Assembly (NCBI GenBank): GCA_021846275.1
Contig: JAJZBZ010000002.1
Coordinates: 62,001 to 126,000 of the forward strand
Direction: 5' to 3'
Length of the DNA stretch: 64,000 bases
Source of the DNA: Acidobacteriota bacterium
Lineage (GTDB): Bacteria > Acidobacteriota > Terriglobia > Terriglobales > Acidobacteriaceae
This document shows positions 35,454-42,808 of this stretch, one piece after another. Numbering within the stretch: position 1 is the first letter of the stretch; each line of letters starts with the position of its first letter. The position numbers and the translations under genes were made by a program. Below the pieces are notes generated by a model. That model worked only from the letters and a program-made list of their open reading frames with translations, did no database searches and was not told the DNA's origin.

Positions 35454-35500
35454 GTAACACTTTGTAACACATGCCGGTTATCAGCTTTACATTTCGTTAC
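35454..35500. promoter_or_regulatory. Pair of CpxR-box-like tandem sites, inverted
   Basis: Plus strand: GTAAC-N5-GTAAC (35454-35468). Minus strand: GTAAC-N5-GTAAA (35500-35486). Each pair has a 10-bp period, one helical turn, and the two pairs face each other across 17 bp. The E. coli CpxR box is GTAAA-N4-8-GTAAA. The sites lie 36-82 bases upstream of the regulator start, in the region shared with the divergent sigma factor gene. Confidence 0.65.
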
Positions 35501-35830
35501 AATTTGTGACGTATCGTGACCGCGCTCCCCCACGTCCAATGGTCAACTGAATTCACAGGAATGTCAGTGCTCGTCCTGAGGGGAAGATCGGTTTCGCCTT
35601 TCTTCAGATTCGTTCGAGGCAAGGTTTTCGGGCAACTTTCGCACACCGGATCGCGAGTCTCATGTGCACGATCTTCCTCGGTTTTTCTGCCGTTGCATTC
35701 GGTGCGCATGGTTGACGCGCAACGGTCGAACGGCTTATCCGCCAGTGGTTCCGCTGTTGAACTGGCAGCCGGTAGCTTTCGTCACGCGGTGAAGCAAGCG
35801 GGCAACAGGCCCATGGCAAGGAGATCTCCG
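35501..35830. other. Remaining intergenic region before the sigma factor gene
   Basis: About 330 bases of plus-strand leader before the sigma factor start. The frame is open upstream but the composition is not protein-like. I see no clear promoter or terminator. Confidence 0.35.
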
Positions 35831-36433
35831 ATGCAACCTTCCCCACTGAAGCTGATTGAAGCCTGCCGCCGCGGCGACAGCGCGGCCTGGTCGGAGCTGC
35901 TGCGCGGCTCGCGCGGACTGGTTTACTCGATCTGCGCGCAGTATGCCCACGCGCCGGAGGATGTCGAAGACCTTATGCAGGAGGTTCTGCTGCGCGTCTG
36001 GCAGCGGCTGGGCGACTTTGACCCGTCGCGCGGCGAGCTGAAGGCATGGATCGCCACGCTGACGCGCAACCTCTGCGTGGATTCATGGCGACGGTCCGGG
36101 ATGCAGCGGGCGACGGTTTCGCTGGACGCGCCAACGAGCGCGGTCGAAGAGGAATCGCCGGCGTCGTTTGCGCAGCGCATTCCAGATACCCGACCGACAC
36201 CGGAACAGAGCGCGTCGCGGGCCGAGATGCATCGCATCGTGGCGCGTTCGATTCGGCACATTGCGCCGGAGATGCAGTCGGTGGTGCGCATGCGGATGAT
36301 CGACGATCTGGAAAATGACGAGATCTCCGCGCGGCTGCGCATTCCAGCGGGAACCGTGAAGTCCCGCATGAGCCGCGGGCGCTCGCAGCTCATGGAACTG
36401 CTGCCGATTCGCGCGGCCTTTGGCGCGGCCTGA
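35831..36433 (+). CDS. ECF-type RNA polymerase sigma factor
   Basis: A protein of 200 residues with region 2 (DVEDLMQEVLLRVWQRLGDF, LKAWIATLTRNLCVDSWRR) and region 4 (VRMRMIDDLENDEISARLRI, AGTVKSRMSRGRSQL), as in the sigma-E/ECF group. No anti-sigma gene is adjacent on either side, so control must act in another way or in trans. AAGGAG 7 bases before ATG 35831 decides the start. It is divergent from the Cpx-like operon and shares its regulatory region, so control by that system is possible. Confidence 0.9.
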   Translation: MQPSPLKLIEACRRGDSAAWSELLRGSRGLVYSICAQYAHAPEDVEDLMQEVLLRVWQRLGDFDPSRGELKAWIATLTRNLCVDSWRRSGMQRATVSLDAPTSAVEEESPASFAQRIPDTRPTPEQSASRAEMHRIVARSIRHIAPEMQSVVRMRMIDDLENDEISARLRIPAGTVKSRMSRGRSQLMELLPIRAAFGAA

Positions 36434-36450
36434 TCCGGCGACTGGGCAAA

Positions 36451-36484
36451 CAGAAACGGCAGCGCCTCGGCGCTGCCGTTTCTG
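36451..36484. terminator. Bidirectional terminator after the sigma factor gene
   Basis: CAGAAACGGCAGCGC and its exact complement form a 15-bp stem around CTCG. It lies 17 bases after the sigma factor stop and 26 bases before the stop of the convergent metallo-hydrolase gene. Confidence 0.85.
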
Positions 36485-36510
36485 TCTTCTGTGCGTTTCC
36501 TGTTGCGCGC

Positions 36511-37620
36511 TCAGTGTGCTGCGTACTGCTTCGTGAAGCCGGTGCGGTCGTTGGTCACTGAGAAACTGCCGTCGCGGCTGACGACGAGGTCAATGCCGTA
36601 GCCAGCATCCTTGGCCTGCGGGTCTTTGGCGCGGTCAAGATTGGCAATGTAGGCGTCCGGCGGATTCAATGCCGCACTCTCCACGGAGTAGTGCAGCTGC
36701 CACCAGTTCTCGATGCCCGGCGAGCGCTTCAGTGTCTTCAGCGTGGCCGGCGAGCCTCCCTTCAGCGCGCCGTTGTCCATGATGGCCACGCGCGGATGGA
36801 GCGCGTAGACCAGGGCCGGACTGGAGCTTGGATACCAGCCGTGATGGCTGACGACGAGAATCTGCGCCGTGCCCAGCTTGTTCACCGGACACATCAGCTC
36901 GACCTCCTTGTCGCTGGTCAGGTCGCCGAGATCGACGATGCGCGCCTTGCCAAACTGGATCACGCTGCCCAGCGAGCGCGAGTTCTCGGTCTCGTCGTGG
37001 GGATACTTGGGCAGATTGGCGCAGTAGGGATTGGGCTGGCCCGCGCCGGGCAGCGGATGGTCGATGACCTTCCAGTCCGCGGTCACGGCTGTCGCGTACA
37101 GGGCAGTCGAGTCGAAGCCCGGCACCGGCAGCTTTTCGCCCGGCTTCATGACCACACGCTTCACGTGATACTGGGCCAAAGCATTCAGGTAGGCCGCGTA
37201 GTTTCCGGCCACATCCTTTGTCTGCTCGCGATAGGGGCCGTGATCGAGAAACTCACCGACCGGAATCCGCGCGAGCAACTGCGGCACGCCGCCGACGTGG
37301 TCATCGTGGAAGTGGGTGATGAGCACGGCGTCGATGCGCTTCAGCCCGGCGCGATGAGCGGCGGCCACGATCCGGTCGGCGTCGCGGCCGTCGTGGTCGG
37401 CCCAGCCGGTATCGATGAGCAGGCTCGCGCCTGCGGGCGAGACGAAGAGCGTGGACTGGCCGCCCTCGACATCCATGAAGTAGATCCGGAGCTTGCCGCT
37501 CGGCATCGTCTTTGCTGCCTGCTTCGCTGCCTGCGCAACGCTGGTTATCTGCATCCCGGTCGCCAGTATCGCGGCCACGGCCAGACCCGCCGCAGCCCTG
37601 CAAATCCATTCGCTTCGCAT
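36511..37620 (-). CDS. Exported metallo-beta-lactamase-fold hydrolase (ComEC-like domain)
   Basis: A protein of 369 residues with a signal peptide (AAAGLAVAAILATGMQITSVAQA). The zinc motif HxHxDH is THFHDDHVGG (H103, H105, D107, H108). The family resembles the stand-alone ComEC/Rec2 C-terminal hydrolase: LRIYFMDVEGGQSTLFV, RIVDLGDLTSDKEVELMCP, ILVVSHHGW. The substrate is unknown; related proteins act on nucleotides or nucleic acids. AGGAGG lies 6 bases before ATG 37620, deciding the start over two in-frame ATGs just upstream. Confidence 0.85.
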   Translation of the reverse strand: MRSEWICRAAAGLAVAAILATGMQITSVAQAAKQAAKTMPSGKLRIYFMDVEGGQSTLFVSPAGASLLIDTGWADHDGRDADRIVAAAHRAGLKRIDAVLITHFHDDHVGGVPQLLARIPVGEFLDHGPYREQTKDVAGNYAAYLNALAQYHVKRVVMKPGEKLPVPGFDSTALYATAVTADWKVIDHPLPGAGQPNPYCANLPKYPHDETENSRSLGSVIQFGKARIVDLGDLTSDKEVELMCPVNKLGTAQILVVSHHGWYPSSSPALVYALHPRVAIMDNGALKGGSPATLKTLKRSPGIENWWQLHYSVESAALNPPDAYIANLDRAKDPQAKDAGYGIDLVVSRDGSFSVTNDRTGFTKQYAAH

Positions 37621-37760
37621 TCCCATCCTCCTGAATCGTTTCACTCGCGCCTGGCAGGCGTTCGGCCCGGCACACCGATTCTAGCTCGACTGGTGCCGTG
37701 AGCGCGCCCGTGCCAGCGGCCATTTAGACTATCAGTGGCTTGGATGGAGGATGGGGCGTG

Positions 37761-39182
37761 ATGGCGGACGGGACGGTGTATGACATTGCCATACTGGGTG
37801 GTGGTCCGGCGGGGTATACGGCGGCGATTCGCGCTGGGCAGTACGGGCTGAAGGTGGCGCTGATTGAAGCGACTGACAAGCTGGGCGGGACTTGCCTGCA
37901 CTGGGGCTGCATTCCGACCAAGGCGCTGCTGTTCAATGCCGAGCTGTGGGAGCATATCCAGCATGCGGCGGAGTTTGGCATCGAGAACCTGGGCACTCCG
38001 ACGCTGAACTGGGAGCGCGTGCTGGCGCGGAAATCCTCGATTACGCTGAAGCACACGAAGGGCCTGGACTTCCTGATGAAGAAGAACAAGGTCACGGTGA
38101 TTCGCGGCTATGGTCGGCTGACGGGTCCGGCGCGGGATGGCGTGCATACGGTGACTGTGACGAACGCGGACGGCGTACAGACCGTTCAGGCGCGGAATCT
38201 CTTTCTGGCCACGGGATCGGACGCGAAGCTGCTGCCGGGGCTGAAGCCGGATGACCGCATCCTGACGAACATGGAGATTCTTGCGCTCACCGAGCCGCCG
38301 AAGAGCCTGATCGTGATTGGCGGCGGCGCGGTTGGCGTCGAGTTCGGCTCGATCTTTCGCAGCTTTGGCGCGGAGGTGACGCTGGTGGAGTTTCTGCCGC
38401 GTCTGGTGCCAAACGAAGACGCGGACGTGAGCAAGGAGCTGGCGCGGGTGTTCAAGAAACGAGGCATCGACGCCTGGACCGGGGCGCGTGTGGAAAGCGT
38501 GGAGCGGACGGAGACGGGTGTGCGCGTCGCCTTCACCGACGCCAACGGCAAGGCGCAGGCGAAGGAAGCCGAGAAGGTTCTGGTGGCCGTGGGGCGCGCG
38601 CCGAGGACGGCGGATATTGGCCTGGAAAACGTGGGACTCGCGACGGATCGCGGTTACCTGGTGGTGAATGAGTGGATGGAGACGGCGGTGGCCGGGATAT
38701 ATGCGCTGGGCGACATTGTGGCCGGGCTGCCGCAACTGGCGCATGTGGGCGCGATGGCGGGGATGGTGGCCGCGGCGCGCGTGGCTGGTCATGCGGCGCG
38801 ACCGATACGGCGCAACCGGATTCCGGCCTGCACCTACGCCGAGCCGCAGATCGGGTCAGCCGGGCTGACCGAAGAGGCTGCGCGCGCGGCAGGTCACGAG
38901 GTGAAGGTGGGCAAATTTCCGTTTGCCGGAAACTCGAAGGCGACGATTCTTGGCTCGCATGACGGCTTCGTGAAGATTGTGGCCGAGGCGAAGTATGGCG
39001 AGATTCTCGGCGTACACATCCTCGGGCCGGGCGCGACGGAGATGATTGCCGAGGCCGTGGCGGTGATGGAACTGGAGGCGACGGTGGACGATCTGTTGTT
39101 TACGATTCACGCGCATCCGACGCTGGCCGAGGCGATGCTGGATGGATACGCGGCGGTCGAGGGTCTGGCGATCAACGCCTGA
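37761..39182 (+). CDS. lpdA: Dihydrolipoamide dehydrogenase (E3)
   Basis: A protein of 473 residues. The FAD motif is DIAILGGGPAGYTAA. The redox-active disulfide is GGTCLHWGCIPTK (C45, C50). The NAD motif is LIVIGGGAVGVEFGSIF, the second FAD motif is GIYALGDIV, and the His-Glu base is in HAHPTLAEAM. It reoxidises lipoyl groups of 2-oxoacid dehydrogenase or glycine cleavage complexes. No E1/E2 genes are adjacent, so it is probably a shared E3. GGAGG lies 11 bases before the chosen ATG. Confidence 0.95.
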   Translation: MADGTVYDIAILGGGPAGYTAAIRAGQYGLKVALIEATDKLGGTCLHWGCIPTKALLFNAELWEHIQHAAEFGIENLGTPTLNWERVLARKSSITLKHTKGLDFLMKKNKVTVIRGYGRLTGPARDGVHTVTVTNADGVQTVQARNLFLATGSDAKLLPGLKPDDRILTNMEILALTEPPKSLIVIGGGAVGVEFGSIFRSFGAEVTLVEFLPRLVPNEDADVSKELARVFKKRGIDAWTGARVESVERTETGVRVAFTDANGKAQAKEAEKVLVAVGRAPRTADIGLENVGLATDRGYLVVNEWMETAVAGIYALGDIVAGLPQLAHVGAMAGMVAAARVAGHAARPIRRNRIPACTYAEPQIGSAGLTEEAARAAGHEVKVGKFPFAGNSKATILGSHDGFVKIVAEAKYGEILGVHILGPGATEMIAEAVAVMELEATVDDLLFTIHAHPTLAEAMLDGYAAVEGLAINA

Positions 39183-39258
39183 ACTGCGCGGGCCTGAACT
39201 GCGCTGACGAGCCTGAGCCGCGCGGGGTTGAAGGCGCACGGGCCACGAACGGATTGCA

Positions 39259-39315
39259 TAAAAAAACCGCCGCCAGGAACGCGAGGTTCGCGCGCTGGCG
39301 GCGGTTGGTTTTTTG
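39259..39315. terminator. Bidirectional terminator between lpdA and the helicase gene
   Basis: AACCGCCGCCA (39265-39275) pairs perfectly with TGGCGGCGGTT (39296-39306). A-runs precede and T-runs follow, so both convergent genes can stop here. Confidence 0.85.
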
Positions 39316-39331
39316 GATTGTGCGAGAAGCG

Positions 39332-40465
39332 TCAGGCGACGCGGCTGGCCTCCGCGCCCTGAAGGCGGACGCGGTAGCGGGTGGACTGGATGGTGAGCGC
39401 GCGCTCGATCTTGCGCAAGGCATGGGTTTCGCCGGGTGCCGCGAAGGTGGAGGCGATGCCGTGGCTGGAGGCGCGACCGGTGCGCCCGACGCGGTGGACG
39501 AAGTCCTCGGCCTCGTGAGGCAGGTCGTAGTTGACGACGTGCGCGACGTCGGCCACGTCGATGCCGCGCGCGACAACGTCAGTCGCCACGAGGACGCGGT
39601 GACGGCCCTCGGCAAAGCCGCGCAGAGCCGAGCTGCGCTGACTCTGGGTGCGGTCGCCGTGGATGGGCGCGGCGGCAAAGCCGGCACGGGCCAGGCGACG
39701 CGCGACGCGGTCGGCGCCGTGCTTGGTGCGGACGAAAACCATGAAGCTGCCTTCGTTCGAGCCGAGCAGATGCTCGAGCAGGTCCTGCTTGCGGTCGGCG
39801 GGAACCTCGAAGGTTTGCAGCCGGACGTTGGGCGAGGGCTTGAGCGTGGTCGAGATGTCGATGCGCCGGGGATTGCGCAGATAGAGGCTGGCGACCTCGC
39901 GGATGGCCGGGCTGAGCGTGGCCGAGTAGCAGAGCGTCTGGCGCTCCTGCGGCAGGTGGCCGGCGATGCGCTGGATGGCCGGCTTGAAGCCCATGTCAAG
40001 CATGCGATCCACCTCGTCGAGGACGAGCATGCGGACACTGGCAAGAGAAACGAGGCGGCGCGAGAGATAGTCTTCCAGACGGCCCGGCGTGGCGACGATC
40101 AGGCGAGCGCCCTTGCGCAGGGTGGCAAGCTGCGGACCCTCGGGCATGCCGCCGCAGACGAGCGCGGATTTGAGCTGGCCGCGGGTGAGGTTGCGGCAGG
40201 CGTCGAGCACCTGCATGGCAAGCTCGCGCGTGGGCAGCAGGACGAGGGCTTTGGCGTCGGCTGGTGCCGTGGCCAGGCGCTCGATGAGCGGGACGAGAAA
40301 GCTGAGCGTCTTGCCGGTGCCGGTCTGTGCGGTGGCCAGAATGTCATGACCCTCCAGCGCGGGCGGAATGGCTGCGGCCTGCACGGGCGTGGGTTCGGTG
40401 AAATTGGCGGCAGCGAGCTGGCGCTGCATCGCCGGAGAAAGCGGAAGTTCCGAGAAAAGTTTCAA
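39332..40465 (-). CDS. RhlE-type DEAD-box RNA helicase (DEVD variant)
   Basis: A protein of 377 residues with all helicase motifs: Q motif FTEPTPVQAAAIP, I TAQTGTGKT, Ia PTRELAMQV, motif II LVLDEVDRMLD, III SATL, IV FVRTK, V TDVVARGIDV and VI HRVGRTGRA. Motif II reads DEVD instead of DEAD. It probably remodels RNA in ribosome assembly or decay. The TTG at 40465 is preferred: AAGGA lies 7 bases upstream and it gives the family N-terminus KLFSELPLSP. ATG 40534 is in frame but lacks a Shine-Dalgarno. Confidence 0.92.
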   Translation of the reverse strand: MKLFSELPLSPAMQRQLAAANFTEPTPVQAAAIPPALEGHDILATAQTGTGKTLSFLVPLIERLATAPADAKALVLLPTRELAMQVLDACRNLTRGQLKSALVCGGMPEGPQLATLRKGARLIVATPGRLEDYLSRRLVSLASVRMLVLDEVDRMLDMGFKPAIQRIAGHLPQERQTLCYSATLSPAIREVASLYLRNPRRIDISTTLKPSPNVRLQTFEVPADRKQDLLEHLLGSNEGSFMVFVRTKHGADRVARRLARAGFAAAPIHGDRTQSQRSSALRGFAEGRHRVLVATDVVARGIDVADVAHVVNYDLPHEAEDFVHRVGRTGRASSHGIASTFAAPGETHALRKIERALTIQSTRYRVRLQGAEASRVA

Positions 40466-40899
40466 GACAATGTCCTTGTGCCGCAGGCGTCGCCCGGCGA
40501 TATTCCGTCGCCCAGAGTTTGCTCTGGAGTTCATCCCGGAAGATCGATCCCATAAGGATCAGGCGGATGCGGCAGGTCTGTGGCCCGTGCGCGCAGCCCG
40601 CAGGACGGGCGTGGCGCAGAGCTTGAATACAAAAAGTGAGGCGGAAGACCCAGCGGCTGAAAAGCCGGACTACGGGAAAAAGAAGCCACACACGTCGCGT
40701 CTTCGACTGGCGCACGCCCAAGTGAGGCGAGCCGGTCTGGTCCGGTCAGTTGCCTGCGGGAACGAATCCCGGACGACCTTGACTGCAATGGACCATCACG
40801 CTGAGGGGCCTGGGGAAATTACCGTGGAAATCTGCGGATGATGCGAGAACGACGCACGACCAAACAACTAAGCGTAAATTCAGTGTAACAGGAACGCTC
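40466..40899. other. Intergenic region upstream of the helicase gene
   Basis: About 430 bases with no supported gene. It leads into the repeat block that starts near 40900. Confidence 0.4.
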
Positions 40900-41213
40900 G
40901 GCGCGCGCCACGCGGCATCGGTGGCCGCTCCCGTTGGTTGCGGGTGAGGTTTGGAGGTCTGTGAGGACGCGGAATCGATGATTGTTGGATAAGGGTATAT
41001 TATTCATAGGTTTGAGCGGTTTTTTGCGGGTTACTGGTTTGCTATTAACCCGGTTACCCCCCCAGGGGGGTGGTATTAATTTTCCTGCCAACAGAAATCT
41101 GGCGAAATGATTACCAGATAGTAATTATTCCGTCGGCCCGGATCGCGCGGTTGCGGCGCAGGCCCGGTGTTGGAATTGCAGTATGGCATAAAGGGTGGTA
41201 ATTGCATGCCATT
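40900..41213. repeat. 0.31-kb dispersed repeat module, copy A
   Basis: It starts with a REP-like unit (GCGCGCCACG...GTGGCCGCTCCCGTTGG, 40903-40945). Then come an AT-rich stretch with TATTATTCA, the motif TTACTGGTTTGCTATTAACC, the G/C hairpin CCCCCCAGGGGGGT, TTTTCCTGCCAAC, GGCGAAATG, and finally CAGTATGGCATAAAG with AATTGCATGCCATT. The same blocks in the same order occur at 46479-46792. No protein is encoded. Confidence 0.8.
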
Positions 41214-41229
41214 GCATGGAGCAGCCGCG

Positions 41230-41276
41230 CGCCCGGCGCGCCACGACCGTTTGTGGCGCTCGCGTTGGTCGCGGGT
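41230..41276. repeat. REP-like unit directly after module A
   Basis: GGCGCGCCACGACC and TTGTGGCGCTCGCGTTGG repeat the REP-like unit found at 40903, 46479, 49043 and (inverted) 63831. Module A is therefore flanked by the same unit on both sides. Confidence 0.65.
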
Positions 41277-41299
41277 GGAATGGGCTTGGCCTGTTCCTG

Positions 41300-41411
41300 G
41301 AGCGTGTTTCCCATCTGCCTTTGTGGCTTCGTCCTGATTCTTCAGCCCCGCTTTGCAGGCGGGTCTGATTCGGGTGATCTCGGGTTTCATTTCGTTTATG
41401 AAACACGCTCT
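41300..41411. repeat. 112-bp terminal-inverted-repeat element, copy 2
   Basis: Ends are GAGCGTGTTTC (41300-41310) and GAAACACGCTCT (41400-41411). The interior shares GGCTTCGTC, TCAGCCCCGCTTTG, GCGGGTCTGATTCGGGT and TTTATG with copy 1 at 12760-12871. Its right end supplies the TAG stop codon (41412-41410, minus strand) of the PIN toxin gene. Confidence 0.8.
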
Positions 41412-41883
41412 ATGGATTTCGCTTCAGGAAAGCTGCCTTTATGGCTGGGGACATTCGGAAGTTGCTTTGTTCCAGTTTGCCGAGTGCCTGGCGGAAATCG
41501 ATCTTGCCCAATCTGGCTCCCCGCTCCAGAATCCCAAGCGTTCCGCGCACCTCCAGATGGAGGTTTTCCGCCTCGCGTCGGCCGTCGGTTTCATCGAGAA
41601 GCACGGTGCTGATTCCAAGCTCCAGCGCCAATTGAATGGCCTCGCGTTCGCCGATATCCAGTTTCATCAGTGCGGGGCCTGGTGCGGATGCAACGGTGCG
41701 CACTTCCAGCCACGCCGGGAGATGGCTGATCCACTGCTGTACTTTGGCGGGGGTTTTGGGATGTTTCAGTTCCTGAAAAACGGCTTGTGGAATCAGCACC
41801 TCGCCAAAAAGTGCGGGCAACAAATCCACTTCGTCAATCAGTACGAGGTAATTGAGAGGTGAGCTATCGGCAACAACGATCAT
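41410..41883 (-). CDS. PIN-domain toxin (DUF3368-like)
   Basis: A protein of 157 residues. The PIN-fold acidic residues are visible: VVADSSPLNYL (Asp6), the Glu of AVFQELKHP, and DIGEREAIQLALE with VLLDETDGRREAE. This is the DUF3368 type of VapC-like ribonuclease. Its start overlaps the antitoxin stop by 4 bases (ATGA), the usual antitoxin-first order. The stop codon overlaps the terminal inverted repeat of the adjacent element, so the last residues (FLKRNP) may be altered relative to homologues. Confidence 0.88.
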   Translation of the reverse strand: MIVVADSSPLNYLVLIDEVDLLPALFGEVLIPQAVFQELKHPKTPAKVQQWISHLPAWLEVRTVASAPGPALMKLDIGEREAIQLALELGISTVLLDETDGRREAENLHLEVRGTLGILERGARLGKIDFRQALGKLEQSNFRMSPAIKAAFLKRNP

Positions 41884-42128
41884 GCCGTTCGCTCAAAAGC
41901 CTCGGCATCCTTTTCGAGGTCCGCGACGCTGTAAGCGCGCTCCCAGACTCCATGCGCCTTGAGGAATCCATCCAGTTCATAGCGAGTCTCAAAGCCGAGA
42001 AGTGTTCGCGTCTGGTATGCGGAAAGCGCGCCGGAGCGATAGCCTTCGATGACGAACGCCTCCAGTGCTGCGCGCGCGGGATCGGGGCGCTGAGCGAGAT
42101 CATCGGGAAGCTGCACAGTGATCTGCAT
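41880..42128 (-). CDS. UPF0175-family antitoxin
   Basis: A protein of 82 residues. The N-terminus ITVQLPDDLAQ is the UPF0175 DNA-binding start. The middle (EAFVIEGYRSGALSAYQTRTLLGF) is the helical segment with a helix-turn-helix look, and ETRYELDGFLKAHGV is the C-terminal toxin-binding part. It is paired with the DUF3368 PIN toxin by a 4-base overlap. It probably neutralises the toxin and represses the operon. It sits 36 bases after the membrane protein gene on the same strand. Confidence 0.85.
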   Translation of the reverse strand: MQITVQLPDDLAQRPDPARAALEAFVIEGYRSGALSAYQTRTLLGFETRYELDGFLKAHGVWERAYSVADLEKDAEAFERTA

Positions 42129-42164
42129 AGCTCTGAGCGTAGCACGGAATGAGGGCGAAGACGG

Positions 42165-42758
42165 CTACGAATGAGGCGCTGCGCCCGGCTTGCAGAATCT
42201 GATGCGGGATTTTGGTTCGGAAAAATCGGTGAGCGTGAGGAATGGTTTGAATTGTTCGGGCAGCTTTTTGAGGTGCTCTTCGGGGATAAGGTATTTGGCC
42301 TCACATAGAGTTTCCGATTTTTGAAAATATATTTTTCTTACTGAGTCCGCGAGAGTATTTTTTACTGGCTCATGTGCCTCTGTGTAGCCTATATTCCTGA
42401 TAACTTCTTCGTGGATTCGATGATAAAGATGTTCGAGATAGCCCTTGAAGTGATTGTCTTCGTTGAATAGAAGTGGAACTTCGATGAGAGCTTTCCCGGC
42501 TGTTTGGTAGGCAAGTTTTATTTCTTTATTTGTTCCATCCGCGAGAGAAAACAGAAGCTCGCGGAACGTCTCGTAGACGCGCATTCTGCGGTCGTAGAGT
42601 TGATGGCGGAGTTGTTCTCGTGCGAGGCGTTTTTGCCAGCGGTTGAAGGACCGGGTGACCAGAAAGACCGCTATGGAGACGGCTACGGTTGCCAGTGAGG
42701 TCAGAGCCGTTGCTACCGGGGCGAGTTCGCCGATGACGCAGAGGATTCGTTCGAGCAT
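42165..42758 (-). CDS. Membrane-anchored protein of unknown function
   Basis: A protein of 197 residues with one N-terminal helix (APVATALTSLATVAVSIAVFLV), then a soluble, mostly helical domain rich in charged residues (RWQKRLAREQLRHQLYDRRMRVYETFRELLF). I do not recognise a family. Codon use is AT-richer than the flanking VWA genes. It lies 36 bases upstream of the antitoxin gene and 50 bases after the VWA gene on the same strand, so it could be read together with the toxin-antitoxin pair. Confidence 0.68.
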   Translation of the reverse strand: MLERILCVIGELAPVATALTSLATVAVSIAVFLVTRSFNRWQKRLAREQLRHQLYDRRMRVYETFRELLFSLADGTNKEIKLAYQTAGKALIEVPLLFNEDNHFKGYLEHLYHRIHEEVIRNIGYTEAHEPVKNTLADSVRKIYFQKSETLCEAKYLIPEEHLKKLPEQFKPFLTLTDFSEPKSRIRFCKPGAAPHS

Positions 42759-42808
42759 GAGGGAATTATCGCGCGACTCGGAAGCGGGTGCGTGGGCAAT
42801 TCTCTGCG

